A DNA stretch of 64,000 nt from Misgurnus anguillicaudatus (GCF_027580225.2 NC_073342.2:15015001-15079000); one strand, 5' to 3'. Counted from the first letter of the stretch, positions 10,215 through 22,140 are shown. Notes: a model not told the origin generated them from the letters alone. Numbers and translations: made by a program.

Positions 10215-10580
10215 ACATCCACATTTGGCGGCCATCTTACCACAGGGTGCTCGCGCACTCGTAGCATTGTGTTTTAATGATGCATGTACTATTAAATAAC
10301 CATAACTTGCTTCATTTTTTACAGATTTTCAAACGGTTTGGTTTGTTATAAACGTCCTATGACACTGCATACTTAAAAAAAAAAAAAAAAGAAAAATTCA
10401 TGAAACAAGTGTTAAAGAATCCCAAAATATAGCCACGTTAATAACGTTTGTAAAAACCAAACCATTTAAAAATTGGTAGAAAATTGAGCAAGTTATAGTC
10501 ATTTAAAAGTACCTGCATCATTAAATCACAATGCTACAAGTGAGCGAGCACCCTGTGGTAAGGTGGCTGCCAGGTGATGA
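10215..10580. mobile_element. Palindromic MITE (GGCGGCCATCTTACCACAGG arms)
   Basis: The left arm (about 10218-10310) contains TTACCACAGGGTGCTCGC, TAGCATTGTG and ATAACTTGC. The right arm (about 10488-10575) is their inverse (GAGCACCCTGTGGTAA, CACAATGCTA, GCAAGTTAT). A poly(A) tract lies at 10375-10391. The right flank TGTTAGAG was later used as the target of the hAT element at 10589. Confidence 0.65.
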
Positions 10581-10588
10581 TGTTAGAG

Positions 10589-12441
10589 CAGGGGCGCAAT
10601 GAACAGTTTCAAGGGGGGTATGCAAGACAGAATTTTGGGCCCTTTCCTTTAGATGATTGTATGACTTTCATACCATAATGTGTAGCTATATAAAATTACT
10701 CAGTTGAGTGCGTTTATTTAATTTTACAGGTCGCATTTGCAACTAAAAATAAACGCATGAAGCAAAAAAAAGATTTATTCGAAAAACGAATAACCTACCA
10801 TTTTAATCTGGAAAGGCAGAAAACATTTACGTGACTGATTTTAAATAGATCACTAGAAGAATAATGCATGGAGATGCATTTCTGAATCTATGGAAATCTA
10901 TGGAAGGCGCTTTGAAAGTCGCGACAGTCGAGTTTTCTGCGCGGTTTTAGAAGCGAAATGTGTACAATTGTGTTTAGCCTATAATAGTTAATTCTTCAGA
11001 GTTCATATTGATGATGATCTTATAGTCCATTTAAAAATGTACTTACGAACTGACTGTATTCGTCAGAAAAACACCAAATAACTTATATTCTCTTTATATC
11101 GCTGTTCTCTGTGCGTGTGGTATGTGTTCCGCCCTCCGCTCATGACAAAAATGCGTGGCTGGCAAAATTAAAATTAATATTACGTTAATCTTTAAGAGTG
11201 TGCGCTTCGCCCGCACACGCCCTTCGCCAGTGACAAAGAAATTGCAAAAAGCACAATCGGCTAAAGTTTTAAATATGACGTTGATTTTTAAAAGTCAAAA
11301 TCATACCGCAATCAAATGTGCTGCTGATGGGCATGCAAATTTAATTTCTGTGCACTGAAGGCTGTTTTTTGAAAAGCGATTAAAGTGATATACTCCATAA
11401 TATGATTTTGCACATACAACAGCATGTTTTGGCATTTGGTAGTATATTGCAGTAGTTTATATTTGTAACGTAATGATGCACAGTGTTCTTTTTAATGTTG
11501 TTTTTCTTTAATATTCACAACACTTATCAACAAAACATTGATTAAAATTAAGAGACAAATTATATTTAACGAAATTCATTTGAAGCAAACTTTTAAAGCA
11601 AACAAAACTTAATTTAAACTCGAAAATTATCTCTTAAGGCCCACTCCATTTGTATCGTTATATTAGGCTTCAATTCATTACAACGCCCAATATATGCGGT
11701 TTAAAATCGAATTAAATTAAAACAAAACATTAACAACATTACAACAATATTTAAACACAAAAATTCTCAAACATAAATATAAAACAGACATTCTCTATTA
11801 GGATACATGTTAAAAACAATCTGACATAGCGCTTATAATAGCTGCACTAAGTTTACTATATTGGGCAAAACCTCCGTTGCAAACCTGAATAAAAATGAAT
11901 CACTTTCACTTTGAAAATGGTGCGCTGACACATTAAAACCAGCTCTTAGTAATTTAAAATTTAACTCAACTATGGCTTAGACAATTCTCCTATTTCATGT
12001 TTATTTAGAAAATAATATTTTTAACTACGCCTATAAAGTTATTGTCCGTCTCAGAAATGCAATAGTTGTCAGCAGTCGCTGTGCTAATATTTCCTTTATT
12101 TCCTAATATTTTACTTTGCATAGCAAATCCACCAAACCGATCCCAAACCAAAATGTTGCCTACTCACATATCCATATCCATACCTGCACAATCAAATTAA
12201 AAACCACCAGAACTGCCAAATATGTAATTGCATCTACTAGGTCATGCTAAAAGTGTCTCAATTTTACTTAACACAAAGTCATTCACAGTAGTTTTATATT
12301 AATTTACTTTACATTTTATTACAGTGTTAATTAAACGTGTACAATAAAAAAAAATGGAAAAGTGATGAGGGTGGGGCCCCCTAGCGTACTAATGGGCCCA
12401 TATGCCTGGCATACTCTGAACCCCCCCTAACGGCGCCCCTG
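10589..12441. mobile_element. hAT-like non-autonomous transposon, 1.85 kb, with perfect 8-bp TSD
   Basis: The termini CAGGGGCGC (10589) and GGCGCCCCTG (ending 12441) are inverted repeats of the CAGGGG type used by hAT elements. TGTTAGAG occurs immediately outside both ends (10581-10588 and 12442-12449), an exact 8-bp duplication, the hAT length. The interior is AT-rich with only short unrecognisable open frames, so no transposase is encoded. It is internal to a larger repeat whose flanks join cleanly when the element is removed. Confidence 0.85.
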
Positions 12442-12449
12442 TGTTAGAG

Positions 12450-14110
12450 ACTCCGCCATAACACATCTAGCCTTTATACATATCTATTGTCATGTCAGTC
12501 TTAGGAACACCCCTTCAAGTAAAGTGTTACTGCAGATTCAAAAGAAATAACAATTAATGAATATAAATGATATAAAGAATAATTGACGATAATTATTCAA
12601 AAAAAATGCACACCCAAGGTGGTAAAGTGGCACAACACGGGTGTGACCAGAGTAAATTATTCCGCTTATACCACGGTTACCACAAACATTGCTCTGGTGA
12701 TCTTTTAAGACATTTCACAGGTCAGGTGTGCATTTATCAAAAATAAAATGCATACCTGTGGAACATTTCTCAATTCGAATAAAGCATTCGACATCCTTGT
12801 GGTATAAAAAGGAATTAAACGGGTTAAACTATGTTGCATCGCCAACAGTGAGATTTTGATATCGCCAGTGTCACAGTTCACACAATTCTGGGAAATCAAC
12901 TGAATGGCTTACTTTGAAATGTCTCTTTACAATAAATAAAAAGTGTTTTTAACATACAAAAAATTACACACTTAACTGTCAAAACCAATTTAAAGAAAAC
13001 TGCAGTGCAGAATGATACGTGTACCTGAACTAAGGGTGAACGATAATATGTTTTTCCATCCGATTGGCACGCAGTTGTGTTGTGACAGCCGTAAAGAGCG
13101 TCCAGCGAGGTTCACACAGCTCTGTGTAAACATCAATACACTTGCACATGCAGGGAATCTCATCCATCTGTCATTGTCCTGCTGGGCGTGACATCATGCT
13201 GAAACATCAGCGCATTTCATTAGCCTGAACATCAATAAGAAAGAAGGCTTGTTAAAATTTCCATATAAGACGGGTCATTTCTAATCGTATGGTCACGTGA
13301 CAAACATTACACACAGCTTGCTGAAATACTAAAGCAAAGCATCTTACCCCACTCCCCACCGAGTATAACCCTGTTCGTGTAAACCACACACATATGCCGG
13401 CAATCTGTAGCAAAACGCGCCAACAAACTGACATTTGCCTTTTGGAGGATTACACCTTAATTAGCACATTGGGGTTTAAGGGCCTTAACATGAGCTCTGC
13501 TTTTACACATAGCAGGATTTTCATAATCACTTCACATATTCCCTCACACACGCCGCTTATGAGCGCTGCCATCCTCTCTTATTGAATTAAAGGCATTGGA
13601 TATGATTAACGGTAATCGGTGGCACCCAACATCAATCACCGCCAACAAAATAAGCCGCTTTAAAAGTCATTGGTGATTAGAAGGGGACGCAGGTCAGCGC
13701 TTATTCCTCTGTGTACTGGAGAGAAGTCGAACGGTGAGTCGTTGAGAACTCATTAATGAGACGCATCAGACAAGCCACGTCGACTTTTGTTTATCATAAA
13801 AGCCGCGTGGCCGACCGGCGGATTAAAGGAAAAGCGGAGGTAACTCATCCGAATGAACTTTGAGGCTTAATTTGTAGTTTGTTTGCATAACTCTCAGGGA
13901 TTCTCGGAGGCTTCTAATTAAACAAATATTTTTGATTTGCTATACCTGTAAACAAAACCAGCATATTGTAAATTCACATTTTTATGTTATGTCCTATGAA
14001 AGCGAAATCGGAAAGAAGTTAAAGTGTCTTGTAGCAGTCTGTAAATAATAAAGGTGTCACGTAAAGCAACAAATCAATTTTAGCGAGCGCTTGTTTGTGT
14101 GCTGCACCTT
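12450..14110. other. Unique intronic sequence
   Basis: No recognisable repeat or exon. The stretch 13570-13900 is richer in G+C and free of low-complexity sequence. It could be a conserved non-coding element but cannot be tested here. Confidence 0.3.
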
Positions 14111-14165
14111 AAAGGAATAGTTCACACAAAAAAATGCAAATGTGTTGTGCGGGTCTGGGGTAAAT
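14111..14165. mobile_element. Truncated AAAGGAATAGTTCAC element end
   Basis: TTAAAGGAATAGTTCACAC at about 14110-14128 matches the left terminus of the TTAAAGGGATAGTTCACCC families elsewhere in the window (26020, 39479). No matching right end follows; only this fragment is present. Confidence 0.45.
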
Positions 14166-14235
14166 ACTTTACATTTTTTTTATACTCTAAAAAATGCTGG
14201 GTTATTTTCCAAAAGGGACAAACCCAGCTGTATGG

Positions 14236-14655
14236 TTAAAGGGGACATTCCACAGGACTTTTTTAAGATGTAAAATACATCTTTGGTGTCTCCAGAGTAC
14301 GTATGTGAAGTTTTAGCTCAAAATACCCCACAGATAATTTATTATAGCATATTGCCACTTTGTAGGTGTGAGCAAAAGTGTGCCGTTTTTTGGTGTGTTC
14401 TTTAAAATGCAAATGAGCTGATCTCTGCACTAAATAGCAGTGCTGTGGTTGGATAGTGCAGATTAAGGGGCGGTATTATCCCCTTCTGACATCACAGGAG
14501 GAGCCAAATTATAATCACCTATTATTTCACATGCTTGCAGAGAATGGTTTACCAAAACTAAATTACACATTTTCTACATTGATAAAAGCACTGGGGACCC
14601 AATTATAGCACTTAAACATGGAAAAAGGTATATTTTCATGATAATAACCCCAAAA
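14236..14655 (+). mobile_element. TTAAAGGGGACAT MITE, copy 1
   Basis: It begins TTAAAGGGGACATTCCACAG and runs through landmarks shared by all copies: GTGAAGTTTTAGCTCAAAAT, ATAATTTATTATAGCAT, AAAATGCAAATGAGCTGAT, CACTGGGGACCCAATTATAG, TTTTCATGATA. The right end is degraded. It belongs to the shorter subfamily, like 23055-23467. Confidence 0.8.
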
Positions 14656-14699
14656 AGTTTATATTTGCCCCAAAAATGGGTTAAAACAGCCCCGCACTG

Positions 14700-14896
14700 C
14701 ACTGAAAAAAATAATTCAATTTACTCAATTTTTTTAAGGTAAGTGGTTGCAATCAAATTAATTTAAGCTACATTTAAAAAAATATGAAAAAATTAAATAA
14801 AATTGAAAACTTTTGTTTAAATGTAGCTTAAATAAATTGATTGCAACCACTTACCTTAAAAAAATGAGTAAATCAAATGAATCATTTTTTCCAGTG
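14700..14896. mobile_element. Small palindromic element, CACTG...CAGTG
   Basis: The two arms (14700-14775 and 14815-14896) are near-perfect inverse copies around TTAAGGTAAGTGGTTGCAAT, ending CACTGAAAAAA and TTTTTTCCAGTG. It lies between GCCCCGCACTG and TGGGGCTG of the host element. Confidence 0.75.
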
Positions 14897-15200
14897 TGGG
14901 GCTGAAACAACCCAGCATATTAAATTACAACCCACTGGGTTGGGTTTTTCCATTTTTGACCCAATTGGGTTATTTTTTAACCCAGTGCTGGGTAACTATA
15001 GGACAGAACACATTTCTGGGCTAAAATGACTCAAATAATGGGTTGTTTTAACCCAACTGCTGGGTTGTTTCAACATGGTTGATTAACAATAACCCAGCAG
15101 TTGGGTTAAAACAACCCATTATTTGGGTAATTTAACCCAGAAATGTGTTCTGTCCTATAGTTACCCAGTCCTGGTTAAATATTTTTTGGAGTGCATGGTT

Positions 15201-15516
15201 TAGGGATGCATAGCGATTAATCGCGATTAATCAGAATAAAAGTTTATGTGTGTGAATTGTGTTTAATAATTATGTATATATAAATATGCACACATGCATG
15301 TATCATTTTAAGAAAAAAATGTATATATTAAGTATTTATATTTATATATAATATAAATTGTACATACATATACACATGTATTTACACATGTAAACATTTC
15401 TACAATATATACATGCATGTGTGTGCATTTATCTATACAAAGTTGTTATACACAGTTCACACACATATGACTTTAATTGCTATAGATTAATCGCGATTAA
15501 TCGTTATGCATCCCTA
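15201..15516. mobile_element. hAT-like MITE (TAGGGATGCATA...TATGCATCCCTA) with 8-bp TSD
   Basis: The ends TAGGGATGCATAGCGATTAA and TTAATCGTTATGCATCCCTA are inverted repeats containing TTAATCGCGATTAAT. The flanks GCATGGTT (15193-15200) and CCATGGTT (15517-15524) match at 7 of 8 bases, consistent with a hAT target duplication. The interior is (TA)-rich. Related to 50365-50725. Confidence 0.8.
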
Positions 15517-15625
15517 CCATGGTTGCATAACAACAACCAAACATTGGGTCATTTTAACCCAGCAGTGTGTTCTGTCCAATATTTATGGTTTAAAACTAAC
15601 CCAGATATTTTTAGAGTATACCAAT

Positions 15626-16511
15626 ATGTAGCTGTGAAGTACTAATATGCACTCTTTAGGTCCAAATGTGTACTTTTTTATAGTGACAGCATTTTTTAAC
15701 CATTTTTTTCCCTGACAGTGCCGGTTCATGGTCCTGCAGAGTTTAGCTCAACCCTATTCAAACAGGATCTTTAGGGATACATGATCTTATCAGTCACACA
15801 TCCATGCCTACTGCTCACAATGAATTCAAACTCATAAATGCGGAACGTGAAGAGAGTCTGCTTTGGTTTTGCATGCATCCCGCAAGCTGTTTCATTTTTT
15901 TCTCTATCTTTGATAATGTTGCCATCTGTGCTCCGCTCTGTCCTTCATATTCACAAAGCGTCTTCTATAGCCGTCGTAAACACGCTTCCTCCACAGGCCA
16001 TTGGACAGAAGCTACATTACAGGTAGATAATGGCTTTCCTGTGCTTTTGATGCGTTGCTGACTCAAATCTCTCTTATTACTGAAATGAACACTGAATCCC
16101 AAACATGTAACACATCTGTATACATCCAATTAGCATTTTGTCACACAGGACTTATTTATTCTCTGACTGAAAGATGATGAGGATTCATTTAAACAACATC
16201 TCCATCACTGTATCGTTATTCCTCATGTGCTTGTAAAGTGATTTTTAAATGCCAAAAAAACCTTTGAATTATGATCCAAAGCCACACATTAACATCCTGG
16301 CAACCACTCTGGCATCATGGTGCTGATTTTTGCACAGCTACTGTAGACACGGCTTGTATTTTTTATTGAAAATGTATTTATGTGGTGATACTATTACATT
16401 TATTGGCCTTTATAGCTTTTTTTATTAGCTAGGGTAGTAAAGAAATAACACAAAATCATGTGGGATGATAAAGAGTCCACTAGACGGCACTCAAAGGCAC
16501 TTTTGCACAGT
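15626..16511. other. Unique intronic sequence
   Basis: No repeat, exon or RNA gene recognised. An open frame of 85 codons at 15804-16061 has no family resemblance and no splice context. Confidence 0.35.
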
Positions 16512-16647
16512 ATTTACTTTTACATTTATGCATTTACTATGAAAGCGTCTTACAGCGCACCTAACCTCCTAATTTCTTTTTTTAATGATGTGTGCACCCT
16601 TGGATCGAACCCATGAACTTTGCATTGCTAACACAAAGCTCCGAGCA
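16512..16647 (-). mobile_element. tRNA-derived SINE, minus strand
   Basis: On the minus strand a tRNA-like head (GTTAGCAATGCAAAG...) is followed by a B-box GGTTCGATCC (complement of 16602-16611). The tail contains CTGTAAGACGCTTTCATAGT, and ATGCATAAATGTAAAAGTAA ends at 16512. This is a diverged form of the cyprinid SINE with tail motif GTAAGTCGCTTTGGATAAAA, also present at 62631-63537. Confidence 0.75.
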
Positions 16648-17258
16648 TCAACGGAGTATGTTGGCTGTTGGCACCGACTGTGATACAATTACTTTAAGCT
16701 TATTTTGGTACAGCCTAAATTTTATAGGCTTTTGTTGGAAATCACACAGAATAAGAATTAATGTGAATGCATTAAAAGGAAATTATGAGAGGCGGTTATA
16801 AAACCAAGGTTGTAAAATACAGATGACCTCATTGTAAAAACTGGGTGACCTCATTGTGAAATATACAGACAGATTTATAACTATAAACCTCTCGATACAG
16901 ACGGTATTCCCCAGCACAATGCTTTTGCCGAAACCGTCACGCTAAACTAGATTACGCTTGATAATTAACAACCCATGAAATAAGTTGTAATGCCAATGAA
17001 ACTCTTTGAATTAATAAATGACTGAATTAAAAGCTGCACATAAGCTTTGCGGGGCAAATTCATCTCATGATTACAAATGGACAAGTCTGATATGCTGTAA
17101 TTAGACCTGATTTGCATATACTGTACTGTACAGGAAAGGAGTACAGAGCTTGGGTTTGATAGCTTAGGGATGGCGTTATACTTAACATTAGCAACTTGAT
17201 ATTTTTTTACTTCAACTAGAGTTTGTTTACAGTATAGGTCGATATCTATGTCAAAGCT
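16648..17258. other. Unique intronic sequence
   Basis: AT-rich sequence with nothing recognised. A 101-codon open frame on the minus strand (16965-17270) shows no domain or composition suggestive of coding. Confidence 0.35.
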
Positions 17259-17590
17259 TAAAGTCCCCATGAAATCAAAACTGATTCAAAAATCAAAAAT
17301 ATCCGTGTTGGTCATTTTTTTATTCATGTGCCATCATAAACTTTAATCAAAATCAGAAAATGTACTTCCGCCCTCTTGTGGTGATCATTCTTTGATGATG
17401 TTAGCGGTTTTGTTAAGAGCATCCGTCAACTCCGCCCCCTCTAAGGAGTGGTTCACATTTTGCATCTTTAGCACGCGTACATACGTTATTTTTAATATAG
17501 ACACGCAGCCAGCGTGCTTAAATAATGAACAACGCGTCTGCACTCTCTGTGTGACACTTTCTTTTATTGAGGCGTGTCGGCGCCGCAGCC
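17259..17590. mobile_element. Partial element with TTAAAGTCCCCATGAAATC end
   Basis: A terminus TTAAAGTCCCCATGAAATCA begins at about 17259. The sequence runs into the adjacent element at 17593 and no right terminus was found, so it is a truncated or interrupted copy. Confidence 0.45.
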
Positions 17591-17592
17591 AC

Positions 17593-17954
17593 TTAAAGGT
17601 GCTCTAAGCGAATTCACGCGTTTTAGACCATAAAACATTTTTTGTTACATACAGCAAACATCTCCTCACTATCTGCTTGCTGCCTGTACGCTGATCAAAC
17701 TGTAAAAAAGCGATCTCTGTAGACAGCATAGGCTCCACAAACTTCAATATAAACACAGTGGCCAAACCTACCACCACAAAACAAAACAAAGTGTTCCAGC
17801 CAATAAACGACAAAAAGGATTTGGGGGTGGGGGTTGGGCGCGTTCATTAAAGCACGGAAGGGAGGGGGAGGAGTTAGCTACGCTCCGTCTGTTTAAAACA
17901 ATTCAAACGTCAACAAAAACAAACGTCTCGCAGATTCGCTTAGAACGCCTTTAA
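17593..17954. mobile_element. TTAA-flanked MITE (TTAAAGGTGCTCTAAGCG family)
   Basis: The left end TTAAAGGTGCTCTAAGCGAA is mirrored by TTCGCTTAGAACGCCTTTAA on the right. TTAA forms both edges. About 360 bp, no coding capacity. The interior includes a G-rich stretch (17820-17875). Confidence 0.8.
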
Positions 17955-18089
17955 AAATACTTTTCTGAATGCCGCGTTGGAAAGAAGGATATTGCATTTT
18001 CCGTGTGGTTTTAGATGCGAAATGTGACCCGCCCCTAACTGTCAGTCTGCTCCTAGTTCTATTTATGAACGAAACACCTGCTTTTCTAC

Positions 18090-18588
18090 CTGATCTCACG
18101 AATTTCCGTTTTATAGTCATGAAATATTTTGTTCATTTATCCGTGTCATTGTCACAGATGTCCGCATTTTTTCATGTCCGTACTACGGACCAGTGTCAGT
18201 TTTACGTATTGGATACTCAATTGTTTTTCCTATTTTCTTCACATTGTCATTTGGGTTTGGGGTTAGAACGACTTTCTGTAATATAAAATGACATTCTAAC
18301 CCAAACCCAACTCTAACCCTAACGCCAGGCGACAACTGTTTAAAAATCTGAACAAAATAGTATAAACCAATAGTTAAAGTGACATCCTAACCCAAACCCC
18401 AAATACAACCCCAAACCTAAGCAACAATGGTTTAAAAATAGGAAAAACAATTAAGTATCCAATACGTGAAACTGACACGGAAAAGAAAGTCTGTGGTACG
18501 GACACGGAAAAATGCGGAGATCCGTGACGATGACACGGATTAATGAGCAAAATATTCTGTGACTATACCACAGAAATTTGTTAGATCA
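18090..18588. mobile_element. Palindromic element related to 693-1105
   Basis: The arms CACGAATTTCCGT / ACAGAAATTTG, TCATGTCCGTACTACGGACC / GGTACGGACACGGAAAAATG and TTACGTATTGGATACTCAAT / ATTAAGTATCCAATACGTGA are inverse copies. Central CTAACCCAAACCC runs superficially resemble telomere repeats but belong to this family, as at 840-870. Confidence 0.65.
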
Positions 18589-19161
18589 TGTTGTTTACTA
18601 TCCAATCAATCCACAGGAAAACACAAGTCACACCCTCTATTTTCCTTGTGTGATATTTCGGATAATGTAATAATATGGACATAAAGTTGATCGCGACTTC
18701 CTGTTCCTACGAATTTCAGTCACTTTTAGTTTTATTCTTAATAATTAAACCTTGATCTCGCCATGAACAGGCAGGCATGAAATTAATAAAGAAAATGAAA
18801 AAAAGTCACAATTAAACAAATTATTTGCAAGTTTTTGCCCATTTATGGCCATTTGAAACATACAACAGCTACATCTGGATATAAATTAGGTCTCAACGTT
18901 CGTTATCACCAAGAACAATAACTTTAACGCTGCGCGCACAATGTCTTTGACTTTGTCGCTTTGGGTCGCCTGTCTCTTGTAATGAGGTCGTTTGGAGGCG
19001 TTTCCAATTGTGGTTGTCCTACTAACAGTTATAAACAAATGAGTAACCATCCTCTAACTGACTGATCTCATGGGGTCATCTAATTTGGGGTTTTGTTATT
19101 GTTTTTTTATGATAATCGTTTTTGCCGATGTCAACCTTTCGATCTCTCTGATGAAGCAAAT

Positions 19162-19611
19162 ACGGGAGTGATTTAAACTGCAATTCATCGACTGGCTGCT
19201 AGAGGCTGGCTCAAAAAGTGAGTCTATTCCTATTAATAAAGAAATAAATGTGTTTACAACCTGGTACAAAACGTGTCTTTGGTCTATAGCTAACTTTACT
19301 TAACTGTAAATTGTTTTGTAACTCATCCATTTAAATGATATTAAGCCTTAAAGTTCTGCATAATTAAGGGCGTGGCCACTTGAGTGACGGGTTAACTGCC
19401 ACTGCTGTCGCTAGGCTCGAGCTAGGCAGGCGTGGTTTCAGCCATGTCCCGCCTCTTTACCAATTTTCGGATATCCACGAGTAATGAAAGGGGACGCACG
19501 GCCAAGATGGCGATGGCAGGCACCGCCTACTATTGGCTTCAAAAAAGCTCTTCACAAACCTATGGGAGACGTCACGGACACTACATCCATATTTTTTACA
19601 ATCTATGGTTT
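19162..19611 (+). mobile_element. Interspersed repeat shared with 50885-51645
   Basis: It shares, in order, AAACTGCAATTCATCGACTG, TTACAACCTGGTACAAAACG, GCATAATTAAGGGCGTGGCC, ACTTGAGTGACGGGTTAACTG, CAAAAAAGCTCTTCACAAAC and GACATCACGGACACTAC-like blocks with the copy at 50885-51645. The family was not identified. Relative to the other copy it lacks the internal hAT insertion. Confidence 0.7.
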
Positions 19612-21050
19612 GAACGATTAACTTAGTATGAATTAATACGAATTAACCAACTCGTAAAACATGGAGATCAGGCTGCCACTTGTCACCAAGGCGGGCCATC
19701 ACAAATAAATCAATGTATGGAAAACATTGTATTATATATTATTATAACATTAACATACTCTAAGCCCTACTTTAAGGAAGTTTTCATTTGAAGCGTGTCT
19801 TGAAGTGGCCCTTACAAGAGCCACGTAAATCTGCCTATTGAGCCTTGCCACACACAAACAGGAATAAGATAATAGAGCGTTTTCTTGGATATGTCAGTGG
19901 GATGCAGGTTTGTTCAGATAGCAACAAAGCGGTAGAGACAAAAGCACAATACGGTTTCTCGTCTTCCATTTCTCTTATATTCTGTCCTGCTTTGGGTTGA
20001 GTCGACTTCGTGCCAAAGACTCCTCCATGTGCAGTGAGTGAATAGTGGGCTCTAAAGGATCAGCCCGCGCACTTCCCGCCGGGAGCGTGGGTAGATTGAC
20101 TCGTACATTAACAGTGTGGAGATCTAAAGAAGCATTCGTTTCTGCTTCTTACTCCTACATCTGTGCACACTCAGCTTATGCGTGTGATAAATGTATATTT
20201 CATTAGCAATTTAGTGGGGTGAATGTGTTAATGGGATCAAAGCGAAAATACACGCAGAGTGGTTTCTTTTGGCGAGATAAAAATAGATGATTTTTTTAAT
20301 TTGCGTGGTGTATTTTGCTGAACATAGGAAACAATTTACTTTATTATACTTACATTTACAAAAACTGTTAGCATGTAACACTAACCTGATGTACTGTTGA
20401 GGTGCATGGTGTTAAAAATATGCTTCTGACTTTTCTATCAAACTTTGATGCTCCTAATCTCATCATTAGATTATTAAACTTTTGCCCGGATTTCATGAAG
20501 AGAGGGTCACATATTTGTACCATTGTAATTGTATTCACATATGGATATGTAGAGAAAGAATAATGGTAATCTTGCAGAGGTGAGGGTTTGTAGGCAGGAC
20601 ATCATCAGAAAATCAGCAGAAAGCACACAGAGCCCAAAGTCTCTGATTCTGACTTGAATTGGAATTTAAATTATCTTTTTCTCGGCTGAAGCAGGCGCTC
20701 TTGAGGGGAATCGGGCCTTATGCACTGAGCTGATGTGATATTTATCACTTACATTTTTTCTTTGGGACATTTTGGAGATACCTGCTTTTTCTCTGCATTT
20801 TAATTCAGCACTTTTGCACTCATAGGTTTGTCGGATTACGTGTACAGTAGGCTTAATTTTGCAGCGTGTTAATAAATAAGAATGATCAAACATGCATTTC
20901 ATGCATGAAATGACTTGAATACATTTTGACTTCTTAATGGTTTTCTACATAAAATCATTCTACATAATGTACAGAACATTCTGTGAATATTTAAAGATTT
21001 ATAACCTTGATATCTTTAATATTGTCTAAGTAAGATCATGAAATTCAGTG
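19612..21050. other. Unique intronic sequence
   Basis: No repeat or exon recognised. The GC-richer part around 19980-20130 is a candidate conserved element only by composition. Confidence 0.3.
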
Positions 21051-21349
21051 ACTTAAATGTTCATGTGAGGAAGTCCAGGTAGGGTGGAGCTGGGTGGGCA
21101 AGGGGTCTTGGGTTCAGGGGTAGTGGAGGGCTTGGGACGAGGAGTCCGGGCAGGCTTGGTGGGGATCTTGGAGGGAACAGGCTTGGTTGGGGATGCAGAC
21201 TGGGTAAGGGGTGCAAAAGGAGGCAAGGTAGGGTTCCAGGGCGTGGTAGGGGTAGACAAGGGAGCAGATGGGGGCGAGCCAGGACTCACAGGGTAGGGGA
21301 GAGAGTCAAGGGAGGACATGGAGACAGTGGCAGGGGAGGATGCAACAGA

Positions 21350-21815
21350 AGGAGCCGGTGACAGGGGGCGCTGTGGCCGGCAGCGGAGACGAGACAGGGA
21401 CGGTGACAGGGGGCGCTGTGGCCGGCAGCGGAGACGAGACAGGGACGGTGACAGGGGGCGCTGTGGCCGGCAGCGGAGACGATACAGGGACGGTGACAGG
21501 GGGCGCTGTGGCCGGCAGCGGAGACGAGACAGGGACGGTGACAGGGGGCGCTGCGGCCGGCAGCGGAGACGAGACAGGGACCGTGACAGGGGGCGCTGCG
21601 TCCGGCAGCGGAGACGAGACAGGGACCGTGACAGGGGGCGCTGCGTCCGGCAGCGGAGACGAGACGGGGACCATGACAGGGGGCGCTGCGTCCGGCAGCG
21701 GAGACGAGACAGGGACCATGACAGGGGGCGCTGCGTCCGGTAGCGGAGACGAGACAGGGACCGTGACAGGGGGCGCTGCATCCGGCAGCGGAGACAAAAC
21801 AGACACCGTGACAGG
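21350..21815. repeat. 45-bp coding minisatellite, about 10 copies
   Basis: The unit GACAGGGGGCGCTGTGGCCG plus GCAGCGGAGACGAGACAGGG is repeated with a 45-bp period (for example ACAGG at 21361 and 21406). Because 45 is a multiple of 3, each unit encodes the same 15 residues on the minus strand. Variants (GTGGCC, GCGGCC, GCGTCC, ACGGTG, ACCGTG, ACCATG) are ordered along the array, which suggests local expansion. Confidence 0.95.
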
Positions 21816-21828
21816 GGGCGCTGTGGTT

Positions 21829-21920
21829 GGCTGCGCAGACGGCAGGGGCTGCAGCGGTGGCTGCGCAGACGGCAGGGGCTGCAGCGGTGGCTGCGCAGAC
21901 GGCAGGGGCTGCAGCGGTGG
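21829..21920. repeat. 30-bp minisatellite, three copies
   Basis: GGCTGCGCAGACGGCAGGGG followed by CTGCAGCGGT is repeated three times without change. It encodes QPPLQPLPSA repeats on the minus strand, just upstream of the 45-bp array in the gag-like remnant. Confidence 0.95.
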
Positions 21921-22140
21921 CTGGGTCCTACTAATAAAGCGCACTTCAAGACACGCTTCAAATGAACACTAATAAATCCTCATCTCACCGGGGTTGAGAG
22001 GCTCATTGAGGCAACGACTAAAGATGACCTTTAACTCGTCCTCCGTGAAATTAGAGTCTCTAGCTGGTCGCACGAAGTCCACCGCAAAGGGAAAGACCTC
22101 TGCCTCCTTCTGGCGGAGGCCAAAAAGACGATGGGCTTGG

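Larger units (their letters stand above)
14187..15622. mobile_element. AACCCA/TGGGTT MITE shell carrying three younger insertions
   Basis: The left terminus CTCTAAAAAATGCTGGGTTA and the right terminus AACCCAGATATTTTTAGAG are inverted repeats of the same family as 3454-3656. The interior is repetitive for TGGGTTGTTT and AAACAACCCA, including a long inverted block around 15010-15180. The shell is broken by elements at 14236-14655, 14700-14896 and 15201-15516. Confidence 0.7.
21053..22140 (-). pseudogene. Retroelement gag-like remnant with proline-rich tandem repeats
   Basis: Read on the minus strand, 22175-21969 carries a gag-like helical segment (RLFGLRQKEAEVFPFAVDF, then TEDELKVIFSRCLNEPL). 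This resembles the 'ALR.F..CL.EPL' capsid-like region of fish gypsy-type gag proteins. It stops at about 21969. Downstream (21944-21306) another frame encodes three QPPLQPLPSA units and ten copies of a 15-residue repeat (APPVTVPVSSPLPDA type). A third frame ends in a proline-rich tail at 21053. The frame changes mean it is not a functional gene in this copy. It directly follows the LTR remnant at 22141-22576, with the LTR 3' end and leader deleted. Confidence 0.6.

Noticed and set aside
17969..18286. 105-codon open frame
   Set aside because: It spans the junction of unique DNA and a palindromic element, so it is chance.
18240..18430. CTAACCCTAAC and CTAACCCAAACCC runs resembling telomere repeats
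   Set aside because: They are short and irregular and lie in the core of a palindromic element whose relative at 693-1105 has the same words, so this is a transposon feature and not an interstitial telomere.
21268..21972. Long plus-strand open frame (234 codons, Gly/Ser/Thr repeats)
   Set aside because: It is an effect of the 45-bp minisatellite, which is open in several frames. The proline-rich minus-strand frame agrees with the flanking gag-like sequence.
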